Positions 45,497 through 54,753 of a DNA stretch of 64,000 nt are shown here, in pieces. Under the pieces are notes generated by a model. The model searched no databases. It was given only the letters and a program-made list of their open reading frames with translations, and was not told the DNA's origin. The DNA lies in the NCBI GenBank assembly GCA_900546915.1, contig UREY01000001.1:62001-126000 (forward strand), read 5' to 3'. A program made the translations under genes and the position numbers. Within the stretch, counting starts at the first letter, position 1, and every line of letters starts with the position of its first letter. This DNA comes from an uncultured Eubacteriales bacterium (GTDB taxonomy: Bacteria; Bacillota; Clostridia; Oscillospirales; Oscillospiraceae).

Positions 45497-45526
45497 ATTG
45501 TAATATACACAGGACAGCTTTGTCAA
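45497..45526 (-). promoter_or_regulatory. Promoter of the recD2-comF-mreB-csaB operon
   Basis: On the minus strand TTGACA (45526-45521) and TACAAT (45502-45497) have an 18-bp spacer. It lies about 100 bases upstream of the first ATG. The stretch 45389-45723 otherwise holds only this promoter, the leader hairpin and a weak plus-strand promoter. Confidence 0.68.
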
Positions 45527-45675
45527 GGATCGAAGTGTGTCTTCTATCGCAAACGCCCGATGCAGAAAACAGGATCCATTTGCTTGACTAAAACAGGCCC
45601 TTCTGTCTTCCAGGCATCAATTGATATCTGCCGGCAGCCTATCCCGCTTTATCGCGGAAAATCCGTGGCTTTTAG

Positions 45676-45704
45676 TGGACAAATGGGAAAAAATATGGTA
45701 CTCT
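45676..45704 (+). promoter_or_regulatory. Weak candidate promoter of the tagA-like gene
   Basis: TGGACA (45676-45681) and TACTCT (45699-45704) with a 17-bp spacer. Confidence 0.35.
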
Positions 45705-45723
45705 GTAGGATGATACCCGTCCT

Positions 45724-46488
45724 ATGGGCGGAAAGAAAGAGCGGGTGTGCCTTTTGAAAATTGATGTGATGGGTGTCTTATTTGACAACGTAACCATGGA
45801 CCAGGCGTTAGACCGGGCGGAAGACCTGATAAAAGCCAAAACGGGCGCTTACTGTGTCACGCCAAACGGAGAAATTGTCTGGGAGGCCATGCATAGCGGC
45901 GCTTTCCGGCAGATACTAAATGATGCAGATTTGGTCTTACCGGATGGGGCCAGTGTGGTAATCGGCTCGCGCATCCTGGAGCGTCCTCTTCTGGAAAAAG
46001 TTGCGGGCATTGAATTTGCGGAGAGGTTGGTTCAGCGGCTGGCAAGCCGGGGGGGCCGCCTATACCTTTTGGGCGGTAGGCCCGGCATTGCAGAGCGCGC
46101 TGCAGAAAACCTGACCGTAAAATATCCGGGGCTTCAAATTTGCGGTACGGCCGACGGCTACTTTCAGGATGAAGCGGCCGTTGTAACACGCATTGGCAGC
46201 GCTGCGCCAGACGTGGTGTTTGTGTGCTTGGGAGCTCCAAAGCAGGAGCGGTTTATGGCGGCACATCGAGAGCAGCTACATGCCGGCCTTTTGATTGGTC
46301 TGGGCGGAAGCTTAGACGGCTTTGCCGGAGCGGTAAAGCGGGCGCCCGGATGGATGATTCGTTGCAATCTGGAGTGGCTGTACCGGCTCTTGCGGGAGCC
46401 CTCCCGGCTCGGGCGTATGATGCGCCTTCCCAAATTCATGCGAGCATGTAAAAAACAACGCCGGCTGGAGGCAGGAAGAGGCAAGTGA
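45724..46488 (+). CDS. WecG/TagA/CpsF-family glycosyltransferase
   Basis: 254 residues from the ATG at 45724, but no good ribosome binding site is seen there; a TTG at 45754 or ATG at 45769 may be the true start. The family signatures CVTPNGEIVWEA, LPDGASVV and VCLGAPKQERFM are present. Members transfer N-acetylmannosamine to undecaprenyl-linked GlcNAc for wall teichoic acid or similar polymers. The thymidylate kinase gene starts 2 bases downstream. Confidence 0.88.
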   Translation: MGGKKERVCLLKIDVMGVLFDNVTMDQALDRAEDLIKAKTGAYCVTPNGEIVWEAMHSGAFRQILNDADLVLPDGASVVIGSRILERPLLEKVAGIEFAERLVQRLASRGGRLYLLGGRPGIAERAAENLTVKYPGLQICGTADGYFQDEAAVVTRIGSAAPDVVFVCLGAPKQERFMAAHREQLHAGLLIGLGGSLDGFAGAVKRAPGWMIRCNLEWLYRLLREPSRLGRMMRLPKFMRACKKQRRLEAGRGK

Positions 46489-46489
46489 C

Positions 46490-47158
46490 ATGGGTAAACT
46501 GATTGTATTAGAAGGAACTGACGGCTCCGGAAAGTCTACTCAGTTTCAGCTTGTCACACAACGGTTGGCGCAAGCAGGAGTGACCTTCCGGCAGCTGGTC
46601 TTTCCTCAATATGCAGAGCCGTCTTCGGCCCTGATTCGAATGTATTTAAATGGGGAATTTGGTCCGCACCCCGGTGACGTCAATGCCTATGCTGCTACCG
46701 CCTTTTACGCGGTGGACCGCTACGCTTCGTTTCAGAAAGTCTGGCGCCGGGAATATGAATCGGGAGGACTGGTACTTTCGGATCGGTATACCACATCCAA
46801 TGCGGTACACCAAGGGTCGAAATTACCGCAAGCTGACCGAGAGGCCTTTTTTCGTTGGTTGGATGAATTTGAATTTGACCGGTTGGGTCTGCCTAGGCCG
46901 GATTTGGTCATCTATCTGGATGTACCAACTGAGTTGGCCGGCTTGATGCTGCGCAAACGAGAGCACACCGCCCATACCAAACGGGACATCCACGAGCTGG
47001 ACCTGAATTACCTGCACATTTGCCGGGAAACCGGCTTGGAAGCGGCGTCATATTTCGGTTGGCGTGTTGTGGAATGTACCCGGGAGGGAACCATGCGTCC
47101 GGCAGAGGAGATTCATCAAGAAGTTTGGAACTTGATACAAGCATGTTTGGAGGAATGA
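46490..47158 (+). CDS. tmk: Thymidylate kinase
   Basis: 222 residues. Walker A is EGTDGSGKST; the DR motif is SDRYTTSNAVHQG; the later RPDLVIYLDVP strand and the LID region LRKREHTAHTKRDIHELD follow. It makes dTDP from dTMP. The family is usually 200-215 residues. It overlaps none of its neighbours, but only 1 base separates it from the glycosyltransferase and it probably shares a transcript. Confidence 0.9.
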   Translation: MGKLIVLEGTDGSGKSTQFQLVTQRLAQAGVTFRQLVFPQYAEPSSALIRMYLNGEFGPHPGDVNAYAATAFYAVDRYASFQKVWRREYESGGLVLSDRYTTSNAVHQGSKLPQADREAFFRWLDEFEFDRLGLPRPDLVIYLDVPTELAGLMLRKREHTAHTKRDIHELDLNYLHICRETGLEAASYFGWRVVECTREGTMRPAEEIHQEVWNLIQACLEE

Positions 47159-47163
47159 TCCAT

Positions 47164-47712
47164 ATGGTCTACATGATTCTAGGCACAGGTTTTGAAGAGA
47201 CAGAGGCTGTGGTTCCCGTCGATCTTCTGCGTCGGGCCGGAGTTCAGACAGCCTGCGTAGGCATTGGCGGTTTAGAAATTACCGGCTCCCATGGCATGAC
47301 GTTTTTGGCGGATCTCACTGTGGAACAGATGGACCTGACGGAGCTGGATATGATTGTCCTACCCGGCGGGCTGGACGGCGTAGCGTCCATTCGCAGTTGC
47401 AGGCCCGTCTTGGATGCCATTCAGTTTGCTTATGAGAATCACAAATATATTGGGGCAATTTGTGCTGCCCCCACTGTTTTGGCGGAGCTGCATATCACAG
47501 ACGGAAAAAAGGCCGTTTGTTACCCGGGCGAACAGCTGATCCATCAAATGAATGCTTCCGATTTTCAGCCGGATGCGGCCGTCGTACGAGACGGGACCGT
47601 GATCACAGCCGCCTCAGCAGGTTGCGCCGTCGCCTTTGCTCTGGAGCTGATCGCTGCTCTCAAAGGCCGTGAGACCGCGCAGGCCGTAGCCGATCAACTG
47701 GTGATCCGGTAA
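47164..47712 (+). CDS. DJ-1/PfpI-family protein
   Basis: 182 residues from the ATG at 47164; GGAGG lies about 10 bases upstream, and an ATG at 47155 is too close to it. The likely nucleophile is C100 in IGAICAAPT, with the early glutamate in FEETEAVVP. Members include deglycases, chaperones and ThiJ-like proteins. A specific activity is not assigned. Confidence 0.9.
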   Translation: MVYMILGTGFEETEAVVPVDLLRRAGVQTACVGIGGLEITGSHGMTFLADLTVEQMDLTELDMIVLPGGLDGVASIRSCRPVLDAIQFAYENHKYIGAICAAPTVLAELHITDGKKAVCYPGEQLIHQMNASDFQPDAAVVRDGTVITAASAGCAVAFALELIAALKGRETAQAVADQLVIR

Positions 47713-47742
47713 CCAAAACTGACTCAAATAGGAGGATGACCC

Positions 47743-49329
47743 ATGCCGAAGCGAGATAAGTTTGATAAAGAGCAAGCAGACCGGCGGCAGCCGACGGAGT
47801 CCGATCCGTCATCCGCGCAGTCTGATGAGCTGGATCTGACCCAAGAGCTCGGCCCGGACCAGTCGGCGATCGACGCTTACAACATGACCGATCCAGCTTT
47901 GGGCGATGTGGACCGCATTTTGCGGGAAGTTCGGGAGGAATTGGGCGCCGCAGAGGAAAGCCCGGAAGAAGGAGCGGAGCCCAGCTGGACCGAAGCCGGA
48001 TCTGGCGGAGAAGAATTTCGGGACCAAGAATATCGAGATGCGTTTGATGAGAGCTTTGAACGGGCCTTTCAGGAGGAGACGGAGCCGGAAACGGCAGAGG
48101 AATTTTCGCGGCCCAATCCTGCCCGCCGGCGCAAGCGCCGGAAGAAAAACGGCCGGGCTCCGATTAAGAAAAAGGGATCCGGTTTTCTCGGGATTCCTCA
48201 CTTTCTCAGCACTTTAATTTTATGCGCCATTGTGTTGGCGGTAAGCATCACGCTGGCCCGTGTGGTATGGCTCTGGGCAGACGATGTATTGGCCTTGACA
48301 AAAGAAGAAAGGGAAGTCACTGTGACCATATCCGATACAGATACCATGGATCAAATCACGCAGAAGCTGGCTGATGCAGGACTGATCCGGTATCCCCGGT
48401 TGTTTAATTTCTATAGTGACTTGACAGGTGCGCGGGAAAAAATCAGCGCCGGTAAATTCACGCTAAATTGTATGTACGATTACCATGCGTTGGTCAACGC
48501 GATGGGACGTTCCTCATCCAACCGGACGATTGTTTCCGTAACCATTCCTGAGGGTTATGAATGCCGCCAGATCTTTGAATTGCTGGAAAAAAATGAGGTT
48601 TGTACGGTAGAGGAATTGGAGCTGGCATCGCAAGAATGTGATTTTGGTGAATTCTGGTTTTTGCAGGATTTGGAACAAACCGGTCCGTACTGCCTGGAGG
48701 GCTTCCTCTTCCCCGATACCTATGAATTCTACACTTCCGACGATCCGGAGCGCGTATTACGAAAGCTCCTCCGGGACTTCGAATATCGGTTTGACGAAAC
48801 CATGGAAGAGGATCTTGTCAGTTTGAATGCCTGGTTGGCCGAGGAACTTTCCAGCTTTGGGTATTCCGAGGAGGAAATTCAGGCACAGCGCCTTTCGATT
48901 CGGGATTTGGTCACCATAGCTTCCATGATTGAGCGGGAGACTGCCGGCTCGGGAGAAAGCGCTACCATTGCTTCTGTCATTTATAACCGGCTTTGTGACC
49001 CCGATTTCCCCTATTTAAACATCGATGCTACCATTCAGTACGCCCTGGGAGAGAGAAAAGCCAATTTGACTTACGAGGATACGCAAATCGAAAGCCCATA
49101 CAACACCTATACCAATCCCGGCCTTCCAGCCGGTCCGATCTCCAATCCAGGTTTGAACAGTCTCCGCGCCGCCCTGCATCCGGAGGACACCGTTTATTAT
49201 TATTACGCTCTGGATACGGACGGAACCCATCACTTCTCTGAAACCCTGGAAGAACACAATCAGTTTTTAGAGAGCTTGGGGGATGATGAAACCAATGAAA
49301 CAGACGAAGACAGCGACCAGGAGTCTTGA
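47743..49329 (+). CDS. mltG: Endolytic peptidoglycan transglycosylase MltG
   Basis: 528 residues, long because of an acidic, disordered cytoplasmic N terminus (about 1-150). One transmembrane helix (about 158-178) follows, then the extracellular YceG domain with TIPEGYECRQIF, the catalytic glutamate in MIERETAGSGES and the ending SLRAALHPEDTVYYYYA. MltG ends glycan strands during wall growth. The acidic N terminus is longer than in most homologues. The U32 gene overlaps its 3' end. Confidence 0.92.
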   Translation: MPKRDKFDKEQADRRQPTESDPSSAQSDELDLTQELGPDQSAIDAYNMTDPALGDVDRILREVREELGAAEESPEEGAEPSWTEAGSGGEEFRDQEYRDAFDESFERAFQEETEPETAEEFSRPNPARRRKRRKKNGRAPIKKKGSGFLGIPHFLSTLILCAIVLAVSITLARVVWLWADDVLALTKEEREVTVTISDTDTMDQITQKLADAGLIRYPRLFNFYSDLTGAREKISAGKFTLNCMYDYHALVNAMGRSSSNRTIVSVTIPEGYECRQIFELLEKNEVCTVEELELASQECDFGEFWFLQDLEQTGPYCLEGFLFPDTYEFYTSDDPERVLRKLLRDFEYRFDETMEEDLVSLNAWLAEELSSFGYSEEEIQAQRLSIRDLVTIASMIERETAGSGESATIASVIYNRLCDPDFPYLNIDATIQYALGERKANLTYEDTQIESPYNTYTNPGLPAGPISNPGLNSLRAALHPEDTVYYYYALDTDGTHHFSETLEEHNQFLESLGDDETNETDEDSDQES

Positions 49330-50533
49330 GCTCCTGGCGCCAGCCGGTGATATGGAGCGGCTTCACATGGCAGTCTTATACGGCGCAGACGCCGTGTACC
49401 TGGCCGGAACCAGCTTTGGTATGCGGTCTTTCGCCGGAAATTTCACTGGGGAAGAGCTGCCGAAAGCCGTAGATTTTGCCCACAAGCACGGCGTGCGAGT
49501 CCATGTCACAGTCAATACCATGCCCCGGGGGGACGAGGTTCCCCGCTTGCCGGCTTACCTGGAGGAATTGGACCAAGCAGGAGTCGACGCTTTGATTTTG
49601 GCGGACCTGGGGGTATTTACACTGGCAGGAAAATACGCGCCTCATTGCCAGCGCCATATCTCTACCCAACAGTCCATTGCAAACAGTGTCTGCGCCAAAG
49701 CTTGGTTTGACCTGGGCGCCAGCCGGGTTGTATTGGCGCGGGAATTGAGTCTGGATGAAATTCGCCGCATCCGTCAGGAGACGCCCCGGGAATTGGAGCT
49801 GGAAACCTTCGGTCACGGCGCGATGTGCGTTTCCTATTCAGGCCGGTGCCTTCTCTCCAATTATATGACAGGCCGGGATTCCAATCGGGGATCTTGTGCG
49901 CAGCCCTGCCGGTATCAGTACGCACTGATGGAAGAAAAACGTCCCGGCGAGTATTTTCCCGTTTTCGAGGATGAGACGGGGACTTACATCTTAAATTCCA
50001 GGGACATGTGTATGATCGACCATCTGCCAGACCTGATGGAGGCAGGCGTGGATTGTATCAAATTGGAAGGACGCGCAAAATCCGCCTATTATGCTGCGAT
50101 CGTGACGGGGGCTTATCGCCATGGCATCGATGCCGCTGTACAGGGGGATCCGTTGGACCCCGTATGGCGGGATGAGGTAGAGCATATATCCCACCGGCTC
50201 TATTCCACAGGATTCTACTATGGGTTTCCCGGTCAATACACAGAAAATTCCCGTTATATACGCCAATGGCAGATCTGTGCCATTGTTCTGGACTGTCGCA
50301 AAGACGGCATGGCTACCCTGAGCCTGCGGAACAAATTTGCAGCCGGAGACCATGTGGAATTAGTCGGCCCGGACATGCGGCCGTTCTCCTTCGAAGCTCC
50401 TGTGATGCAAGATGAATATGGAGCCTGCCTGACCGAGCCGAAAACGCCGCAGATGCGCTTCTCCATGCAGCTGCCGCAGCCGGTTCCGCCCTACTCGATT
50501 CTCCGCCGTGCCGTAGACCTGTCAGCCCGGTAA
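49283..50533 (+). CDS. U32-family peptidase-like protein
   Basis: 416 residues. Starts among several Met codons at 49283-49295, inside the 3' end of mltG. The family signature is in EL-ETFGHGAMCVSYSGRCLLS with clustered cysteines (SNRGSCAQPCRYQY), which ligate iron-sulphur in relatives. U32 proteins include TrhP/RlhA, which hydroxylate RNA bases, so the peptidase name may be misleading. An RNA-hydroxylation role is plausible here but not shown. Confidence 0.9.
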   Translation: MMKPMKQTKTATRSLELLAPAGDMERLHMAVLYGADAVYLAGTSFGMRSFAGNFTGEELPKAVDFAHKHGVRVHVTVNTMPRGDEVPRLPAYLEELDQAGVDALILADLGVFTLAGKYAPHCQRHISTQQSIANSVCAKAWFDLGASRVVLARELSLDEIRRIRQETPRELELETFGHGAMCVSYSGRCLLSNYMTGRDSNRGSCAQPCRYQYALMEEKRPGEYFPVFEDETGTYILNSRDMCMIDHLPDLMEAGVDCIKLEGRAKSAYYAAIVTGAYRHGIDAAVQGDPLDPVWRDEVEHISHRLYSTGFYYGFPGQYTENSRYIRQWQICAIVLDCRKDGMATLSLRNKFAAGDHVELVGPDMRPFSFEAPVMQDEYGACLTEPKTPQMRFSMQLPQPVPPYSILRRAVDLSAR

Positions 50534-50541
50534 ACGGCAAG

Positions 50542-50563
50542 CAGCCCGCCGGGTGGCGGGCTG
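50542..50563 (+). terminator. Hairpin after the U32 gene
   Basis: CAGCCCGCC and GGCGGGCTG form a 9-bp stem with a 4-base loop. No T-run follows. Confidence 0.4.
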
Positions 50564-50669
50564 AGTGTTGAAAAATTCATTTGGGGAAACTTGGGGCAAA
50601 AGGATTTCAGGCCGTTGGCGCAAATTCCGTGGGGCTATAAACGCACAGAATCCACGCCGACAACCGGAT

Positions 50670-50714
50670 ATGATTGTTCCCTCACGCACATGTCATGCGT
50701 GAGGGAACAATCAT
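50670..50714. repeat. Perfect 19-bp inverted repeat in an intergenic region
   Basis: From A50670 to T714 the two arms are complementary over 19 bp (core TTGTTCCCTCACGCA), separated by 7 bases. There is no T-run. It lies between the converging U32 and rhomboid-like genes. It may be a convergent terminator or a mobile-element remnant. Confidence 0.7.
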
Positions 50715-50817
50715 GTTTCACTGGATTTTTGCCTGTGGTGTAACACTCTGCAAGGCCCTTTAACAGGCAGGGGCCATTCCAATGACAGGCTTGCTTGAGC
50801 GTTCGATCCTGTTCTTT

Positions 50818-51693
50818 CTATTGAATATGCGTGTGATTGTTGATATGGTCGCTGCAGTAGCAATAATAGCCCTTGCATTTTGAGCAATAGCGAAATTCCA
50901 ACTCCGGATTGGTCACATCTGTGCGGCCGCAAACGGTACATTTATGGGTATAAGGCGGCTCCGGCCGGGCGGTCGAAGCCGCGTACGAACCGGCATGGGG
51001 AAACGACACGGTTTTGTTTCTGTTTCTCGGAGAGACCTTTCGCTTGAGACGACTCGCGTTTGCTTGCCAGGATATGGGGAAAATATTCAAGAAATCTTTT
51101 CCAAAGTACAGGAAATAGTTTGCCAAAGTAAACAGGGGGAGCAGATTGAACGGGAATGCACGGATCGTCAGCAGCTCCAGCAAATAAAGCGCCAGGTTTA
51201 ACAAACCGAGCCATCTGGCTTTGATGGGAATGATAAAGAAAATAAAAAAGGTGGTTTCCGGGTACAAGGTCGCATAGGCCAAGAATAAAGAAATATTCAA
51301 AGAGCCGGATAGAACCGGGATATTGAACAAAAATCCAGCTGCGTCTAAGAAAACTATGCCGGTTAGATAATACAAATTAAAGCGAAACCTGCCCCAGGTA
51401 TTTTCCAAAGCTTTGCCCAGCTGCATGTAAAAAATGGCGGCAACAATCGCCCAAAGAATCCCAGCGGAGGATTGCAAGTCCAAAGCTACGAAGGTAAACA
51501 GCCGCCATACCTGACCCCGAAGGACAGCACTCCGATCAAAACACAGGAGGCGATACAGAAGATTGCTGGGGTCAATTATGGCAAAAACATAGGTTACGAC
51601 GTTGATCGCAACAATCCAAAACATAAGATTAGGCACGCCCTTGTTTTGGTTCCGGTAACAAAAACGTTCGAATTTGCCGCGCAGGTTTTTCAA
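50818..51693 (-). CDS. Rhomboid-like membrane protein with C-terminal zinc ribbon
   Basis: 291 residues. Six or so transmembrane helices span about 20-215. The overall order resembles rhomboid proteins, but the GxSG serine motif of active rhomboids is not visible, so a non-catalytic (pseudoprotease-like) role is likely. After a basic linker (about 215-235), the tail has CTVCGRTDV and a CSKCKGYYCYCSDH cluster, likely a zinc ribbon. I do not know the function. The start at 51693 is supported by the preceding GGAG-like site. Confidence 0.72.
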   Translation of the reverse strand: MKNLRGKFERFCYRNQNKGVPNLMFWIVAINVVTYVFAIIDPSNLLYRLLCFDRSAVLRGQVWRLFTFVALDLQSSAGILWAIVAAIFYMQLGKALENTWGRFRFNLYYLTGIVFLDAAGFLFNIPVLSGSLNISLFLAYATLYPETTFFIFFIIPIKARWLGLLNLALYLLELLTIRAFPFNLLPLFTLANYFLYFGKDFLNIFPISWQANASRLKRKVSPRNRNKTVSFPHAGSYAASTARPEPPYTHKCTVCGRTDVTNPELEFRYCSKCKGYYCYCSDHINNHTHIQ

Positions 51694-51812
51694 CGGTCCT
51701 CACTCCTTTGTGACTTCGTAGATTATTCTACTGGGTTTGTCTGGAAAAGTCTATAGACAATCTATGAATTTTCCGATAAAATCCTATCCACAACCCCATT
51801 TTTTTAGACAGC

Positions 51813-51849
51813 TTCTAAAAAACTTCCGGTTTTCGCCCAAAAACCGGAA
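51813..51849 (-). terminator. Minus-strand terminator-like hairpin upstream of metK
   Basis: TTCCGGTTTT (51824-51833) and AAAACCGGAA (51840-51849) form a 10-bp stem, followed on the minus strand by six T. It may isolate the rhomboid-like gene from antisense transcription. Confidence 0.6.
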
Positions 51850-51856
51850 AAAGCCC

Positions 51857-51884
51857 TTGACTTTTTGGCTTTCCTGCATATAAT
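51857..51884 (+). promoter_or_regulatory. Promoter of the metK riboswitch transcript
   Basis: TTGACT (51857-51862) and TATAAT (51879-51884) with a 16-bp spacer, just upstream of the riboswitch. Confidence 0.75.
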
Positions 51885-51906
51885 ATGTAAGAAGAAATTG
51901 AATATG

Positions 51907-51997
51907 CCTTATCAAGAGCGGCGGAGGGAACGGCCCGATGAAGCCCGGCAACCTGTTTATTCAAGGTGCCAAATCCGGCGTGAGACGAAAGATGAGG
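51907..51997 (+). promoter_or_regulatory. SAM-I (S-box) riboswitch aptamer
   Basis: The core S-box motifs are intact: CTTATCAAGAG, GGCGGAGGGA, GGCCCGATGAAGCCCGGCAACC, a GGTGCCAAATCC segment, and the closing helix CCTTATC (51907-51913) with GATGAGG (51991-51997). It senses S-adenosylmethionine and switches between antitermination and termination. It controls metK directly below it. Confidence 0.95.
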
Positions 51998-52008
51998 GTT
52001 CGAGATGT

Positions 52009-52043
52009 AGAACGTTCCCATTCGCCGGAGCGTTCTTTTTTTG
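52009..52043 (+). terminator. Riboswitch expression-platform terminator
   Basis: AGAACGTTCC and GGAGCGTTCT pair in a 10-bp stem, followed by eight T. High SAM would favour this hairpin and stop transcription before metK. Confidence 0.88.
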
Positions 52044-52107
52044 TGAAAAGCGCTCCGTATACCGGACTTCAAAAAAGAATGACATCATCTAGAAAGGAAT
52101 CAATTGC

Positions 52108-53256
52108 ATGGAAAAAAGACTGTTTACATCGGAGTGCGTCACCACAGGCCATCCGGATAAAGTGGCGGACCGAATCTCCGACAGCATTTTGGATGCATGC
52201 CTGGCGCAGGATCCGGATTCCCGGGTGGCCTGTGAAACGCTGGTGACGACCAATTTTTGCTGTGTCTGCGGTGAAATTACCACAAAAGCAAATGTTGATT
52301 ATGAGGCCATTGCGCGGCAAGTGATCCGCGACATCGGCTATACCCGGCCGGAGGATGGTTTTTGCGCCGATACGGTAGAGTTTCAGTGCCGGATCCATAC
52401 CCAATCACCGGACATCGCTTTGGGTACCAATGATCACGTCGGCGGCGCCGGTGACCAGGGGATGATGTTCGGCGGCGCCTGCAATCAAACGCCGGAGTAC
52501 ATGCCGTTAGCCGGTGCGGTGGCACGGGCATTAACCAACCGGCTCACGCAGATGGTTCAAGAAAACCCCTATTTGCGTCCTGATGGCAAAGCGCAGGTCA
52601 CGGTAGAATTTGACGAAGCCGGTAGGCCAACCGGCGTGGAAACCGTCGTGGTCTCCATTATGCATAGCCCGGAATTTGCCATTGAAAATTTGCGTCAGTA
52701 TGTCAAAGAAATGGTCATCGCTCCGGTATTGGCCGGCTATCATTTTGATATGCGGGATGTAGATCATATCTACATCAATCCCACCGGAAAATTTGTGGTG
52801 GGCGGACCGGCCGGAGACACCGGGCTGACCGGCCGGAAAATTATCGTGGATTCCTACGGCGGATATTTTTGTCACGGCGGCGGCGCTTTCTCAGGAAAGG
52901 ATCCCACAAAGGTGGACCGCAGCGCCGCTTACATGGCACGGTATATGGCCAAAAATGTAGTTGCAGCCGGTTTGGCGGAAAAGATTCAAGTGGAGCTGGC
53001 TTATGCCATCGGCGTGGCCCACCCGGTTTCCATTCTTGTAGACACCTACGGCACGGGAAAAATGCCCGATGAAGCCCTGACCGAGCTGCTGCGCCGGACT
53101 TTCGATCTGACGCCCGGTGGAATCATCCATACCCTGGACTTGCGCCGCCCGATCTTCGCAGAAACTGCCGCCCGCGGTCACTTTGGAATCGAAGAACGGC
53201 GCTCCTGGGAAAAAACGGATCGCGTAAAGGACCTGCGCTGGTTGGCTGGTATTTAA
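52108..53256 (+). CDS. metK: S-adenosylmethionine synthetase
   Basis: 382 residues. It makes SAM from methionine and ATP. Family motifs include GHPDKVADRISD (the usual CD reads AD), GAGDQGMMFGGA, and GGGAFSGKDPTKVDRSAAY. Its 5' leader carries a complete SAM-I riboswitch, so expression falls when SAM is plentiful. Most homologues are about 390-400 residues; this one is slightly shorter. Confidence 0.96.
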   Translation: MEKRLFTSECVTTGHPDKVADRISDSILDACLAQDPDSRVACETLVTTNFCCVCGEITTKANVDYEAIARQVIRDIGYTRPEDGFCADTVEFQCRIHTQSPDIALGTNDHVGGAGDQGMMFGGACNQTPEYMPLAGAVARALTNRLTQMVQENPYLRPDGKAQVTVEFDEAGRPTGVETVVVSIMHSPEFAIENLRQYVKEMVIAPVLAGYHFDMRDVDHIYINPTGKFVVGGPAGDTGLTGRKIIVDSYGGYFCHGGGAFSGKDPTKVDRSAAYMARYMAKNVVAAGLAEKIQVELAYAIGVAHPVSILVDTYGTGKMPDEALTELLRRTFDLTPGGIIHTLDLRRPIFAETAARGHFGIEERRSWEKTDRVKDLRWLAGI

Positions 53257-53322
53257 GCAGCTTTCTACATAGCAACAATTTAAGTCGAAGTGTTTTCTTT
53301 CTGAACTGCCGGAGGGTTCCGT

Positions 53323-54753
53323 GTGCAATCAGCTGACCATATGGACATGTTAGGCAGTCTGGCTATTATGAGATCACATAGAAGAAAGGCTGTGGAAGCG
53401 CAAATGAAACAGGCAAGTACAGAGGAAAAATTTCAGCAAATGACCCAAACACCGGTCAGGCCTCTGATTTGTAAGCTGGCCGTCCCGACGATCATCAGCA
53501 TGTTGATTACTACAATTTACAACATGGCGGACACTTTTTTCATTGGAAAGCTGAACTCCACCAGCGCGTCCGGAGCCGTCGGCATTGCATTTTCTCTCAT
53601 GGCGATCATTCAAGCCTGCGGCTTCTTCTTCGGTCAGGGCGCCGGCAATCATATGTCGAGAGAATTGGGGCATCATGCAAACCAAAAAGCAGAGCAGCTG
53701 GCCGCCACCGGATTTTTCAGCGCTCTGCTTGTAGGCTGCGTCATTCTTGTTTTCGGTCTTGTTTTTCTCCGTCCACTTGCCATTCTCTTGGGCTCAACGG
53801 AAACCATTCTTCCCTACGCCATGGATTATATCCGCATTATTTTGCTGGGTGCACCGTATATGACTGCGTCTCTGGTGCTGAACAATCTCCTTCGATTCCA
53901 GGGAAATGCTTTTTACGGTATGATCGGCCTCATTAGCGGCGGACTCTTGAATATCATTTTAGATCCGATCTTCATCTTCTGGTTTCATCTGGGGATCAGC
54001 GGCGCTGCTTGGGCAACCATCCTCAGCCAGTTGGTCGGTTTCTTCATTTTATTATATCAGTGCAACCATGCGGGAATTGTCAAGATCCGGCTGCGAAATT
54101 TCCGCTTCTCCCTGCCCATCTTCCAAAACATTTTCAGCGGTGGGCTTCCCTCCCTCCTGCGGCAAAGTGTGGCAAGCGTCGCGACGATTTGTTTAAATGT
54201 AGCGGCAAAGCCCTATGGCGATGCGGCCATAGCCGCCATGGGCATTGTCTCCCGAATTGCCAATTTCACAAATTCGGTTGTCATCGGATTTGGGCAAGGC
54301 TTTCAGCCGGTTTGCGGCTATAACTACGGCGCAAGACTTTACAGCAGAGTTCGCCAGGGTTTCTGGTTCTGCATCCAATTTTCCACCGTCTTCCTTCTTT
54401 TGTCCGGCGCCATACAATTTGTGTTAACCCCTAACTTCGTAGAGCTCTTTCGGAAGGGCGATGCACAGGTAGTGGAAATCGGAACTACCGCTTTGCGCCT
54501 GCAGTGCCTGACGTTTCCTTTCTTCGGCTGGCTCATCATAAGCAATATGATGATGCAGACCATGGGAAAGGTCGTTCGGGCATCCATCCTGGGAATTGCC
54601 AGGCAGGGCATCTTTCTAATCCCGGTGGTTCTCATTTTGCCCCATATGATCGGCATCCTGGGCATCCAATTGGCGCAGCCCATTGCAGACATCATATCGT
54701 TTCTCCTGGCCCTTCCCCTGCAATTACGCCTGCTGTGGGAAATGAAGCGATAA
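53323..54753 (+). CDS. MATE family efflux transporter, 3' end altered by IS insertion
   Basis: 476 residues from a GTG at 53323 with GGAGGG 7 bases upstream; an ATG at 53404 is an alternative. It has the TTIYNMADTFFIGKLN signature of MATE transporters and about 12 helices. The IS256-family element at 54750 interrupts the reading frame. In the undisturbed frame after the 9-bp duplication, the codons continue E-E-K-L-P-A-K-I and stop at 56129-56131, so the insertion shortened the protein by 8 residues. The lost tail is cytoplasmic and charged, so activity may be kept. Confidence 0.93.
   Translation: MQSADHMDMLGSLAIMRSHRRKAVEAQMKQASTEEKFQQMTQTPVRPLICKLAVPTIISMLITTIYNMADTFFIGKLNSTSASGAVGIAFSLMAIIQACGFFFGQGAGNHMSRELGHHANQKAEQLAATGFFSALLVGCVILVFGLVFLRPLAILLGSTETILPYAMDYIRIILLGAPYMTASLVLNNLLRFQGNAFYGMIGLISGGLLNIILDPIFIFWFHLGISGAAWATILSQLVGFFILLYQCNHAGIVKIRLRNFRFSLPIFQNIFSGGLPSLLRQSVASVATICLNVAAKPYGDAAIAAMGIVSRIANFTNSVVIGFGQGFQPVCGYNYGARLYSRVRQGFWFCIQFSTVFLLLSGAIQFVLTPNFVELFRKGDAQVVEIGTTALRLQCLTFPFFGWLIISNMMMQTMGKVVRASILGIARQGIFLIPVVLILPHMIGILGIQLAQPIADIISFLLALPLQLRLLWEMKR
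54741..54749 (+). repeat. Left target-site duplication of the IS256-family element
   Basis: AATGAAGCG, identical to 56095-56103. Confidence 0.9.
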
